Positions 32,878 to 39,936 of a stretch of DNA of 64,000 nucleotides are shown piece after piece. Under the pieces are notes generated by a model that made no database searches, was not told the DNA's origin, and worked only from the letters and a program-made list of their open reading frames with translations. The translations under genes and the position numbers were made by a program. The stretch covers positions 124,001 to 188,000 of the forward strand of contig NZ_JBMPIX010000002.1 of the NCBI RefSeq assembly GCF_049341065.1. Direction: 5' to 3'. The DNA comes from Pacificoceanicola sp049341065. Its GTDB lineage: Bacteria > Pseudomonadota > Alphaproteobacteria > Rhodobacterales > Rhodobacteraceae. How positions within the stretch are numbered: the stretch's first letter is position 1; every line of letters begins with the position of its first letter.

Positions 32878-34656
32878 TTACAGCGGCCAGAACAGCGGGA
32901 TGAGCAGAGCCGCCAACACGCCGACGCTGAGGTTCAGCGGCAGGCCGACCTTGAGGAAGTCCGAGAATTTGTAGCCGCCCGGACCGTAAACCAGCGTGTT
33001 GGTCTGATAGCCGATCGGCGTCGCAAAGGAACAGGAAGCGGCGATCATGACGGCCACCACCAGCGGGCGCGGATCGACCCCGATGGCTTGGGCCAGCGAA
33101 ATCGCGATGGGGGTGACGACCACGGCAACCGCGTTGTTGGACACCGTTTCTGTCAGCACTGAGGTCAGCAGGTAGACCGCCCAGATCAGCACCGGCGCAG
33201 GCAGGTCCGCCATCAGCGGCGCAAGGCTGCCCGCGATCAATTGCACGGCGCCCGTCGACTCGAGCGCGGCGCCGATGGCCAGCATGGCGAAGATCAGCGC
33301 AAGAAGGCGGCCTTCGACAAAGGAAAACGCCTCGTCCGCGTCGATGCAGCGCGACAGCAGAACCACGGCCACGGCGATCACCGTCAGCGGCAGGATCGGG
33401 GCCACGCCCAAGGCAGACAGGATGACGATCCCGGCCAGGGCGGCCAGGGCGACAGGCGCGTGCCCGCGTCGGAACGCCCGCGCCGAGGGGTGCGAGACGT
33501 CGACCAGTTCCATTTCCTCGGCCAGACGCTGGATGTCATCCGGTGTCCCTTCCAACAGCAGGGTATCGCCGACGCGCACCACAAGCTGGTCAAGCTGTCG
33601 CCCGATGTTCTGGTTCCGGCGATGCACGGCCAGAGGATACACCCCGAAGCGGCGGCGCAGACGCAGCGCGCCCAACGAGCGGCCAACCATCTTGCAGCCG
33701 GGGGTGATCAGCACTTCGACGGTCGAGGTTTCCTTGGCCGAAACCTGATCCACCCGTTTCAGCGATTTATTGCGCTGAAGCGAAAGCAATTCGGTCATCT
33801 TGGTGCGCAACACAACCCGGTCGCCGACGTCCAGAGTGACGCCCTCAAGGTTGCGGCGCAGCGACTCGTCACCGCGGATCACGTCGATCAGGCGCACGCC
33901 TTCGCGTTTGAACAGCTGAACCCCCTGCACCTCGCGACCGATCAGGTCGGAATCCGGCGGAATCACCGCCTCGGTAAAGAACTTCATCCGAGACCGATCC
34001 GACAGCATCCCCGCCATCGAGGTCCGGTGCGGCAGCAAGAAGCGCCCTGCAACGGCCAGATAGGCCATCCCCCAGATCACAAGGATCAGCGCCAGCGGTG
34101 TCACCTCGAAAATGGTAAAGGGTTCAAGACCCTGCGTGCGCGCGACGCCATCGACCAGCAAGTTGGTCGAGGTCCCGATCAGCGTCGTTGTGCCGCCGAG
34201 GATCGCCGCATAGCTGAGCGGGATCAGCAGTTTGGAGGGGGCAATACCCAGCGCCTTGGCAATCTGGACAAAGACCGGCAGCATCACGACAACGACCGGC
34301 GTGTTGTTCATGAAGGCCGAGGCCACGACCACCACCGCGATGATCCCTGCCATGGCGCGTCGGGGTCTGCGGGCTACTTGCTCTTGCGCATAGCGGGTAA
34401 AGACATCCAGCGCCCCCGTGCGCACCAAGGCACCCATCACGATGAACATCGCCGCAATCGTCCAGGGTGCCGGGTTCGACAGCACCACCAGCGCCGCGTC
34501 ATAGGGCAATACTCCCAGCAAGAGCAGCGCCCCGACCCCTCCGATGGCGGTGACTTCGACCGGATAGGATTCGCGCACGAAAAGCGCGAACATCACCACG
34601 ACCACGGCCAATGCAACCCCGGCCTGTGCTGTTTGGCTCAGTTCCAACCACTGCAT
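32878..34656 (-). CDS. SLC13/DASS family permease with TrkA-C domains
   Basis: A 592-aa membrane protein of the ArsB/NhaD/SLC13 superfamily (CitT-like). Signature parts are AFMNNTPVVVVMLP and TTTLIGTSTNLLVDG near 115-170, mirrored late by TSVLTETVSNNAVAVVVTP. Residues about 220-380 contain two RCK C-terminal (TrkA-C) regulatory domains. The superfamily moves dicarboxylates, sulfate or other anions with Na+ or H+; the substrate is not resolved. It lies 21 bp after the second DMT gene in the YmdB/EamA run. Confidence 0.9.
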   Translation of the reverse strand: MQWLELSQTAQAGVALAVVVVMFALFVRESYPVEVTAIGGVGALLLLGVLPYDAALVVLSNPAPWTIAAMFIVMGALVRTGALDVFTRYAQEQVARRPRRAMAGIIAVVVVASAFMNNTPVVVVMLPVFVQIAKALGIAPSKLLIPLSYAAILGGTTTLIGTSTNLLVDGVARTQGLEPFTIFEVTPLALILVIWGMAYLAVAGRFLLPHRTSMAGMLSDRSRMKFFTEAVIPPDSDLIGREVQGVQLFKREGVRLIDVIRGDESLRRNLEGVTLDVGDRVVLRTKMTELLSLQRNKSLKRVDQVSAKETSTVEVLITPGCKMVGRSLGALRLRRRFGVYPLAVHRRNQNIGRQLDQLVVRVGDTLLLEGTPDDIQRLAEEMELVDVSHPSARAFRRGHAPVALAALAGIVILSALGVAPILPLTVIAVAVVLLSRCIDADEAFSFVEGRLLALIFAMLAIGAALESTGAVQLIAGSLAPLMADLPAPVLIWAVYLLTSVLTETVSNNAVAVVVTPIAISLAQAIGVDPRPLVVAVMIAASCSFATPIGYQTNTLVYGPGGYKFSDFLKVGLPLNLSVGVLAALLIPLFWPL

Positions 34657-34677
34657 CTGTTGTGCTGTCCTTGCCCT

Positions 34678-35616
34678 CTACTGCGGCGTTGCATTCTGAC
34701 GGGTTGCGGCGGTGGCGACAAGGGCGTGCGGACGCGGCTGCACAAGCGCCATGCCAGCCAGCATGGCAGCGAGTGCGGCCCATATCCAACCGGAATAACC
34801 TTCGCCCAGAAAGAGCATGGCCCAGCTGACCCCGAAGAGCGTGACGAAATAGCTGACTTGCACCGCAAAGACTGATCCCGCGACCCCCACCAGCCAGACA
34901 TAGCCCGAATAGGCCCCGGCATGAAGGAAGGACGAAGCAACAAGCGCCAGATCCGGCGCCCCCCACGGCAAACCCGGGTCAATGAACTGGTCTGAGGCCA
35001 TGGCCAGAGGCAAGCAAAGCAGCGCCCCCAGCGTCGAAGACCCCGCCAACAGCTCGACCGGACCAAGCCCCGCGCGCCCCCATTTTGCGACAAAGTTGCC
35101 CTCAAACGCGTAACAAAGCGAGGACAGCAGCGCCACAGGGATCCAGAGCACCTGCACCGATCGCGGCATCTGGGTATCGGGCAAGATCAACAGCGCGATG
35201 CCCAGCAACCCAAGTGACAGCCCCAACAGGCGGCGCATGCGAAACCGCTCAAGCCGCAGCAATAGCGCAATGGGAAAGGCAAGCATTGGAACCGAGCTGA
35301 GCAGGATCGACAGTATTCCCGCAGGCAGGTGCACCGCGGCATTATACGACGCGATGCCCGGCAGGATCGAGCCGACAACCGCAATGATCAGGTAAAGCCG
35401 AAGGTGTTGTGGCGCAAAGGACAGCCTGCGGCCGCGCAGGGCCATGACGCCTTGCAAGATAATCGCGCCAAGACCCATCTGCCAGAACAGCAGCCCGAAA
35501 TGCCGATATCCTTCGGAGACCGCGATCTTGCCCAAAGGCTGGGTCGCGCCCCATGCCGCGCCGATCACCGCCAGCGCCAGAATGGGCAAAGCCCCGGCAC
35601 GGCCCTGCGCCGTCAC
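34678..35616 (-). CDS. DMT/EamA family exporter
   Basis: A 312-aa protein with ten hydrophobic segments in two EamA repeats (for example ALAVIGAAWGATQPLGKIAV and SVPMLAFPIALLLRLERFR). The start is GTG at 35616. It overlaps the stop of the YmdB-like gene by four bases (GTGA). Longer in-frame reading runs into that gene. It is probably an exporter of amino acids or a metabolite; the substrate is unknown. Confidence 0.85.
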   Translation of the reverse strand: MTAQGRAGALPILALAVIGAAWGATQPLGKIAVSEGYRHFGLLFWQMGLGAIILQGVMALRGRRLSFAPQHLRLYLIIAVVGSILPGIASYNAAVHLPAGILSILLSSVPMLAFPIALLLRLERFRMRRLLGLSLGLLGIALLILPDTQMPRSVQVLWIPVALLSSLCYAFEGNFVAKWGRAGLGPVELLAGSSTLGALLCLPLAMASDQFIDPGLPWGAPDLALVASSFLHAGAYSGYVWLVGVAGSVFAVQVSYFVTLFGVSWAMLFLGEGYSGWIWAALAAMLAGMALVQPRPHALVATAATRQNATPQ

Positions 35617-36425
35617 GGGCCGGATTGCTCCAGTCGTCCGCCCTGACGCACCATCTTGACGGTGGTTGCCTTGCCGGTCCGGTCGTCCGTCTCGACGAAA
35701 ACGCCGGAAAGGGTCGCCTCGCCCGCTGCGGGCTGAAAGCGTGCCTTGGCCATGCCCGTTACGAAACGGCGCATCGGCTCGGCCTTCTCCATGCCGATGA
35801 CGCTGTTGTAATCGCCACACATTCCGGCATCGGACTGAAACGCCGTACCGCCCGGCAGAATTTGTGCATCACCTGTCGGCACATGGGTATGCGTGCCGAC
35901 CACAAGGCTTGCGCGGCCATCGCAGAAATGCCCCATCCCCATCTTTTCGCTGGTCGCCTCGCAATGAACGTCAACCACAATTGCCTGCGCCTGCCCGCCC
36001 ATCGGATGGCGCCGCAGAATGTCATCCATGGCCGAAAAGGGATCGTCAAAGGCGCGTTTCATGAAGACCTGACCCAGAACCTGCGTCACCAACACCTTGC
36101 GACCGCGCCTGTCCGTGAACAGCCCCGCCCCGCGCCCCGGCGCCTGCTTGGCAAAATTCAATGGCCGGATAATCCGCGGCTCGCCCTCGATATAGGTCAG
36201 CATGTCCTTTTGATCAAAGGCATGGTCGCCCAAGGTGACGACATCCGCCCCTGCCTCAAGGAGCAATTTGGCATGGCCCGCCGTCAGCCCGGCCCCGTTC
36301 GAGGCGTTCTCGCCATTGACCACGACAAAATCCAGCCGCCAGTCATCGCGCAGCTTTGCCAGCCGGTCTACAATCCCCTGCCGCCCAGAGCGGCCCATCA
36401 CATCGCCAAGAAATAGAAGTCTCAT
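35613..36425 (-). CDS. YmdB-type metallophosphoesterase (TIGR00282)
   Basis: A 270-aa calcineurin-like phosphoesterase. Metal-site motifs are LFLGDVMGRSGRQ, VVNGENASNGAG, LGDHAFD and VGTHTHVPTGD. B. subtilis YmdB is a cyclic-nucleotide phosphodiesterase that affects mRNA stability and motility/biofilm choice. The reaction here is by family only. It starts the run YmdB, EamA, SLC13. Confidence 0.92.
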   Translation of the reverse strand: MRLLFLGDVMGRSGRQGIVDRLAKLRDDWRLDFVVVNGENASNGAGLTAGHAKLLLEAGADVVTLGDHAFDQKDMLTYIEGEPRIIRPLNFAKQAPGRGAGLFTDRRGRKVLVTQVLGQVFMKRAFDDPFSAMDDILRRHPMGGQAQAIVVDVHCEATSEKMGMGHFCDGRASLVVGTHTHVPTGDAQILPGGTAFQSDAGMCGDYNSVIGMEKAEPMRRFVTGMAKARFQPAAGEATLSGVFVETDDRTGKATTVKMVRQGGRLEQSGP

Positions 36426-36502
36426 GGGAAAAGAGGGTTAGTAGCCTGCGCGGCAAATGCAAAGCCCCAATCGTCAACGCCAGCCGGTTCCACGGGTGGC
36501 AA

Positions 36503-36561
36503 GGGGGGCCAGCCCCCCGTCCCTGCGGGACCCCCCCCGGGATATTTTTGGACCAGTGAAA
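36503..36561. repeat. Intergenic repeat, copy C (left arm of 27-bp inverted repeat)
   Basis: The arm holds hairpin GGGGGGC / GCCCCCC (36503-36518) and a second one, GTCCC/GGGAC (36519-36531). A CCCCGGG/ATATTTTTGG/ACCAGTG string occupies 36535-36561. Those last 27 bases recur perfectly in reverse at 36692-36718. Confidence 0.8.
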
Positions 36562-36571
36562 CGATGAGCGC

Positions 36572-36603
36572 AAAAAAATGGCCCGCCGGTTAAATGGCGG
36601 GCC
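36572..36603 (-). terminator. Strong Rho-independent terminator inside the inverted-repeat core
   Basis: GGCCCGCC (36580-36587) pairs with GGCGGGCC (36596-36603) around an 8-base loop. On the minus strand a run of seven T follows (plus A-run 36572-36578). It would end transcription coming from the VCBS gene on the right or from a short transcript started inside the core. No supported gene lies in 36426-36750. Confidence 0.85.
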
Positions 36604-36691
36604 TTGGCAAGCATCAGCTTCACCGGTCACGGTCATCGGCGTCCCCGCCTGTACCGTGCTGACAAACTCCACCAATCTGGTAAAGATTTGG

Positions 36692-36751
36692 TTTCACTGG
36701 TCCAAAAATATCCCGGGGGGACGCCCAAAGGGCGGCGGGGGCAGCGCCCCC
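36692..36751. repeat. Intergenic repeat, copy D (right arm of 27-bp inverted repeat)
   Basis: 36692-36718 is the exact reverse complement of 36535-36561. Hairpins CGCCC/GGGCG (36722-36734) and GGGGGC/GCCCCC (36737-36751) follow; the latter overlaps the VCBS stop codon region. Copies A and B are looser relatives. Confidence 0.8.
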
Positions 36752-37527
36752 TATTTTGCGCAGGCCAGGGCATCGCGCATGGCCTTTGAACTGTAGGGGC
36801 CAAGCGCGCGCGCTTTCACCCTCATGTCCCAGCGTACGGCCACAACCTGCGTCCAATCCGCGTCGGCGACAATCATCTCAGGACCCGTTCCGCAATCGCG
36901 AATGCCGCCCTCGATGTAGTTCCAGCCAATCTGGTGGTTGGTAAAGCCCTTGACCGCCGCAACTTCGCGAAACGCACCATTGTCGTAGCGCCAGATGCGC
37001 AGGGTCTTGGCAAGATGTGGGCGGTCAATATAGGCCATCTCGATCAGCCCATCTCCATCCAGATCGGCGCTGCCGATGGGAGCGAGCCAGCGATGGGCGC
37101 GTCCGATGAACGGGGTTGCGGCTTGCAGCCCGCTCTCGTTGTAGATTGCCAGTCGCGCGCCCTTGTTCAGGTCGCTTTCGACCACCATCACCCCGAACGC
37201 CCCATCGCCTTCGAGATCGACAAGACGCGGCGAGACGTCCTCAAAGACGCGGGTCTGTGGCAAGCGGATCATCATCTGCCGGATGTCCGCTGCGCCGCAT
37301 CCTGAACAGAAATCAACCTTCAGACGCAAAGCGCCCCATTCGATCGCGTCCCCCAGCACCCCATGCGCATAGCGCGTGGTCGGCTCTACGTACTCTGCCT
37401 CGAGGATGATGTTGCGCGGCGTCGCAGCAACGGGCGCTGCAGCGGCCAGCAACAGGCTCAGGGCCAGCGCCGCGCCGCGTGCAAGACGGCACAACGGGCG
37501 CGACGGGTGTCGCGGCGCCCTCTTCAC
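36751..37527 (-). CDS. Secreted VCBS/FG-GAP repeat protein
   Basis: A 258-aa protein with a hydrophobic N-terminal segment (ALALSLLLAAAAPVAATPR) after a basic start, fitting export. Repeats of the FG-GAP/VCBS type are seen as LVDLEGDGAFGVMVVES and SADLDGDGLIEMAYID, calcium-binding blade-type motifs. One Cys pair lies in DFCSGCGAAD. GTG at 37527 begins one base after the ferredoxin stop, so translation is likely coupled. The function is unknown. Confidence 0.75.
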   Translation of the reverse strand: MKRAPRHPSRPLCRLARGAALALSLLLAAAAPVAATPRNIILEAEYVEPTTRYAHGVLGDAIEWGALRLKVDFCSGCGAADIRQMMIRLPQTRVFEDVSPRLVDLEGDGAFGVMVVESDLNKGARLAIYNESGLQAATPFIGRAHRWLAPIGSADLDGDGLIEMAYIDRPHLAKTLRIWRYDNGAFREVAAVKGFTNHQIGWNYIEGGIRDCGTGPEMIVADADWTQVVAVRWDMRVKARALGPYSSKAMRDALACAK

Positions 37528-37528
37528 C

Positions 37529-37852
37529 TTAGATCTGCTTTTCGGGCATCTGCACCACAAGGCCGTCAAGCGCATCGCTGACCTTGATCTGACAGGTCAG
37601 ACGCGAGCGTGCCGGGTCTGGCTCGTAGGCGAAATCGAGCATGTCTTCTTCCATGTCGTCACGCGCCGGCAGCTTTTCGACCCAGTCCGGGTGCACATAG
37701 ACATGGCAGGTGGAACAGGCGCAGGCGCCGCCGCAATCGGCGTCAATTCCGGGAATGTTGTTGTCCCGTGCGCCTTCCATCACGGTCAACCCATTGGCCA
37801 CGTCGACCACATGTTCAGTCCCGTTGTGCTCAATATAGGTGATTTTAGCCAT
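37529..37852 (-). CDS. Adrenodoxin-type [2Fe-2S] ferredoxin
   Basis: A 107-aa vertebrate/bacterial-type [2Fe-2S] ferredoxin. Cys40, Cys46, Cys49 and Cys88 form the C-X5-C-X2-C...C ligand set (ADCGGACACSTCHVYV and SRLTCQIKV). It may serve iron-sulfur assembly or a P450-type system. It precedes the VCBS gene on the minus strand. A 122-bp gap separates it from the divergent SOS-boxed gene. Confidence 0.95.
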   Translation of the reverse strand: MAKITYIEHNGTEHVVDVANGLTVMEGARDNNIPGIDADCGGACACSTCHVYVHPDWVEKLPARDDMEEDMLDFAYEPDPARSRLTCQIKVSDALDGLVVQMPEKQI

Positions 37853-37957
37853 TCAACCGCTCCTGCATTCTCTTCGCGGTCTTACCTAATGCGCCAGCAC
37901 GCCGCCTGCCAGTCCATTTTACGTCATAGTGTCTCCCCTTTCCGGCAAGGGGTAAAT

Positions 37958-37972
37958 GTTCTATATATGTTC
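37958..37972 (+). promoter_or_regulatory. LexA box (alphaproteobacterial GTTC-N7-GTTC)
   Basis: GTTCTATATATGTTC is an exact direct-repeat SOS box of the alphaproteobacterial type. It ends two bases before an ATG at 37975. TATATA inside it could be the -10, so LexA would block the promoter directly and the message would be nearly leaderless. A GC hairpin (37935-37952) lies just upstream. Confidence 0.8.
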
Positions 37973-37974
37973 TC

Positions 37975-38346
37975 ATGAGTTATGCCCAACCACAGTGGCC
38001 TCGCCCGCCGTCGGCCCTGACCTCGGCCCAATTGGTGCTGCCGCCGAATGGCGCGCGCGTCACCGTGGCGGGCCTTGTGATTCTTCGGCAGCGCCCCGGC
38101 ACCGCCAAGGGCGTGATCTTTCTCACGCTTGAGGATGAGACCGGCGTGGTCAACGTCATCGTCTGGCGCAAGCTTTACGAACGCTTTCGCAGGGCGGTGA
38201 TCGCCGGGCGGATGCTGCGTGTCACTGGCCGCGTGCAACGCGAGAACAGCGTCACCCATGTGATTGCCGAAGAGATTGAGGATATCTCGCAACTGCTGGA
38301 CAGGCTTCTTGATCCCGCGCTTCCCACGACAGGGCAAAACCGGTAG
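37975..38346 (+). CDS. Orphan C-terminal OB-fold fragment of error-prone polymerase DnaE2
   Basis: A 123-aa protein equal to the C-terminal OB-fold region of DnaE2/ImuC: GARVTVAGLVILRQRPGTAKG, then GVIFLTLEDETGVVNVIVW and VTGRVQRENSVTHVIAEEIEDIS. In full DnaE2 this domain follows about 900 residues of polymerase. No other DnaE2, ImuA or ImuB sequence is in the window, and the N-terminal MSYAQPQW part is not DnaE2-like. The ATG sits two bases after a LexA box. It may be a remnant of a deleted imuA-imuB-dnaE2 cassette or a small SOS protein in its own right. Confidence 0.75.
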   Translation: MSYAQPQWPRPPSALTSAQLVLPPNGARVTVAGLVILRQRPGTAKGVIFLTLEDETGVVNVIVWRKLYERFRRAVIAGRMLRVTGRVQRENSVTHVIAEEIEDISQLLDRLLDPALPTTGQNR

Positions 38347-38385
38347 ACTGCCGCGACAACAAAGGCACGCAAGAGGCCCGAGCAG

Positions 38386-39018
38386 TTGAAACCATATCTC
38401 GCCCTCATGACGGCGCTGGCCCTTTCCGCCTGCGCCGCTACTGGCACGCAGAGCCCGGTGAGCCGTCAGGACACCGGCGCGGAAACCACGCCTGACGCGC
38501 TGGCGATCGCCGCAATCGAAGCATCGGTTGACAGCGCGCTCAAACCGCTGTCCGAGGTCGCCCCCGTCCGGCTGACCCCGGCGCAATCGGTCGCTGGCCC
38601 CACTTCGGCCCAACCGCGCATCTGTTGGGCACACGAAGAAACCCCCGCCGTCTACGAACAGGTCATGGGCGAGGTGCAGGTTGTACAGGCCGAGATCGCC
38701 CCCGATGGCACCGTCCTGCGCGCGCCGATCTACCGCAAGGCGCCGGTGCCGCGCGTGGTCCGCCCCCGCGCCGAATTGAGTTTCGAAGCCCCCTGCCCGG
38801 AACAGCTGACGCCCGAGTTCATCTCGTCGCTGCAGCGGGCGCTGGCGGCGCGCGGCTATTTCGGCGGCAATGTCACCGGACGGCTTGATGCCCCCACCGC
38901 CGCCGCCCTGCGCCGCTACCAAGAAGAACGCGGCTTGAAAAGCGCGCAGCTTTCGTTGGAAACCGCGCGGTCACTGGGGTTGATCGCGGTGTCCGATCCC
39001 AAAGCAACCGCCGGATAA
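38386..39018 (+). CDS. Lipoprotein with peptidoglycan-binding domain
   Basis: A 210-aa protein. The signal and lipobox (LALSACAA) point to a lipidated Cys near residue 16. Residues about 145-195 hold a PG_binding_1-type helical domain (LTPEFISSLQRALAARGYFGG...LDAPTAAALRRYQEERGL). The start is TTG at 38386, with AAGAGG upstream. It probably anchors to the wall. A conserved Cys pair (PRICW and APCPEQ) may form a disulfide. Confidence 0.8.
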   Translation: MKPYLALMTALALSACAATGTQSPVSRQDTGAETTPDALAIAAIEASVDSALKPLSEVAPVRLTPAQSVAGPTSAQPRICWAHEETPAVYEQVMGEVQVVQAEIAPDGTVLRAPIYRKAPVPRVVRPRAELSFEAPCPEQLTPEFISSLQRALAARGYFGGNVTGRLDAPTAAALRRYQEERGLKSAQLSLETARSLGLIAVSDPKATAG

Positions 39019-39099
39019 CGGACACCCCCGTCCAGAGTCCTTGGCCCTCAACGGCATAACGTGCATCCTTGTAAGATGAGATCAACAAGGAGCCCCGCC

Positions 39100-39882
39100 A
39101 TGCCCGCTGAGACAATGATTGGACTGATCGGAACCGGAATGTTAGGGCGCGCAATCCTGCGCGGATGGCTGGACAGCGGCATTGATCCTGCGCGATTGCT
39201 GGTCTGCAACCGCAGCGGTTCGCGCGATGGGGTGCCCAAGGCCGTGGCGCTGACGACGGAACCAAGCACCTTGGCACAACGCTGTGACGCCATCCTGCTT
39301 TGCGTGCCGCCTGCCTCGGTGCCGGATCTGGCCCTGCATGCCCCGGACAAGCTGATCCTGTCGGTCATGGCGGGTGCCACCCGCGACCAGCTCAGCGACC
39401 TGACCGGCAGCCCGCGAGTGATCCGCGCCATGTCCAGCCCCGCCGCCGGTCGCCGCTTGGCCTATAGTCCCTGGATCGCCAGCCCCGACACCACACCCGA
39501 AGACCGCGCGATTGCCAAGGCCCTCTTCGAGGCCATCGGTAAAACCGATGAGGTGAGCGACGAAGCGCATATTGATCTGTTTACGGCCATGACCGGCCCG
39601 GTTCCGGGCTTTGCCGCCTATTTCGCCGCCCTCATGGCGCGTCATGCCACCGCGCAAGGGGTCGCGCCCGAAATCGCGGATCGCGCCGTTCGCCAGTTGT
39701 TCCTCGCCAGTGGCGAGATGCTGGCCAACGACCCCATGACTCCCGAACAGCATGTCCGCCAGATGATCGACTATGCCGGAACCACGGCTGCCGGTCTGTT
39801 GGCGATGGAAACCTCGCCCATACAGCAGGCCGTGGCAGAGGGATTGCAGGCCGCGGCGGACAAGGCGCGCACCATCGTCTGA
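39100..39882 (+). CDS. proC: Pyrroline-5-carboxylate reductase
   Basis: A 260-aa NAD(P)H-dependent reductase making proline from P5C. The Rossmann motif is MIGLIGTGMLGRAILRG. The C-terminal domain holds the family helix region (AMTGPVPGFAAYFAALMA...) and DPMTPEQHVRQMIDYAGTTAAGLLAME. It is slightly short at 260 aa but has the full P5CR layout. AAGGAG precedes ATG 39100. A strong terminator follows. Confidence 0.88.
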   Translation: MPAETMIGLIGTGMLGRAILRGWLDSGIDPARLLVCNRSGSRDGVPKAVALTTEPSTLAQRCDAILLCVPPASVPDLALHAPDKLILSVMAGATRDQLSDLTGSPRVIRAMSSPAAGRRLAYSPWIASPDTTPEDRAIAKALFEAIGKTDEVSDEAHIDLFTAMTGPVPGFAAYFAALMARHATAQGVAPEIADRAVRQLFLASGEMLANDPMTPEQHVRQMIDYAGTTAAGLLAMETSPIQQAVAEGLQAAADKARTIV

Positions 39883-39886
39883 CAAA

Positions 39887-39917
39887 CGAAAAGGGCGCCC
39901 CGAAAGGCGCCCTTTCC
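39887..39917. terminator. Bidirectional terminator between proC and degP
   Basis: AAAGGGCGCC (39890-39899) pairs perfectly with GGCGCCCTTT (39906-39915) around CCGAAA. A/T ends on both sides support use in both directions. Confidence 0.85.
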
Positions 39918-39936
39918 CAAGACCGAGCCGACTGGA

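Noticed and set aside
33241..34875. Plus-strand frame of 544 codons over the SLC13 permease gene
   Set aside because: Shadow of the permease and exporter genes, extremely rich in Arg/His/Gln.
36578..36796. Plus- and minus-strand short frames across the inverted-repeat core
   Set aside because: They read through the repeat arms and the terminator stem, with no ribosome site and no family; a protein is not supported.
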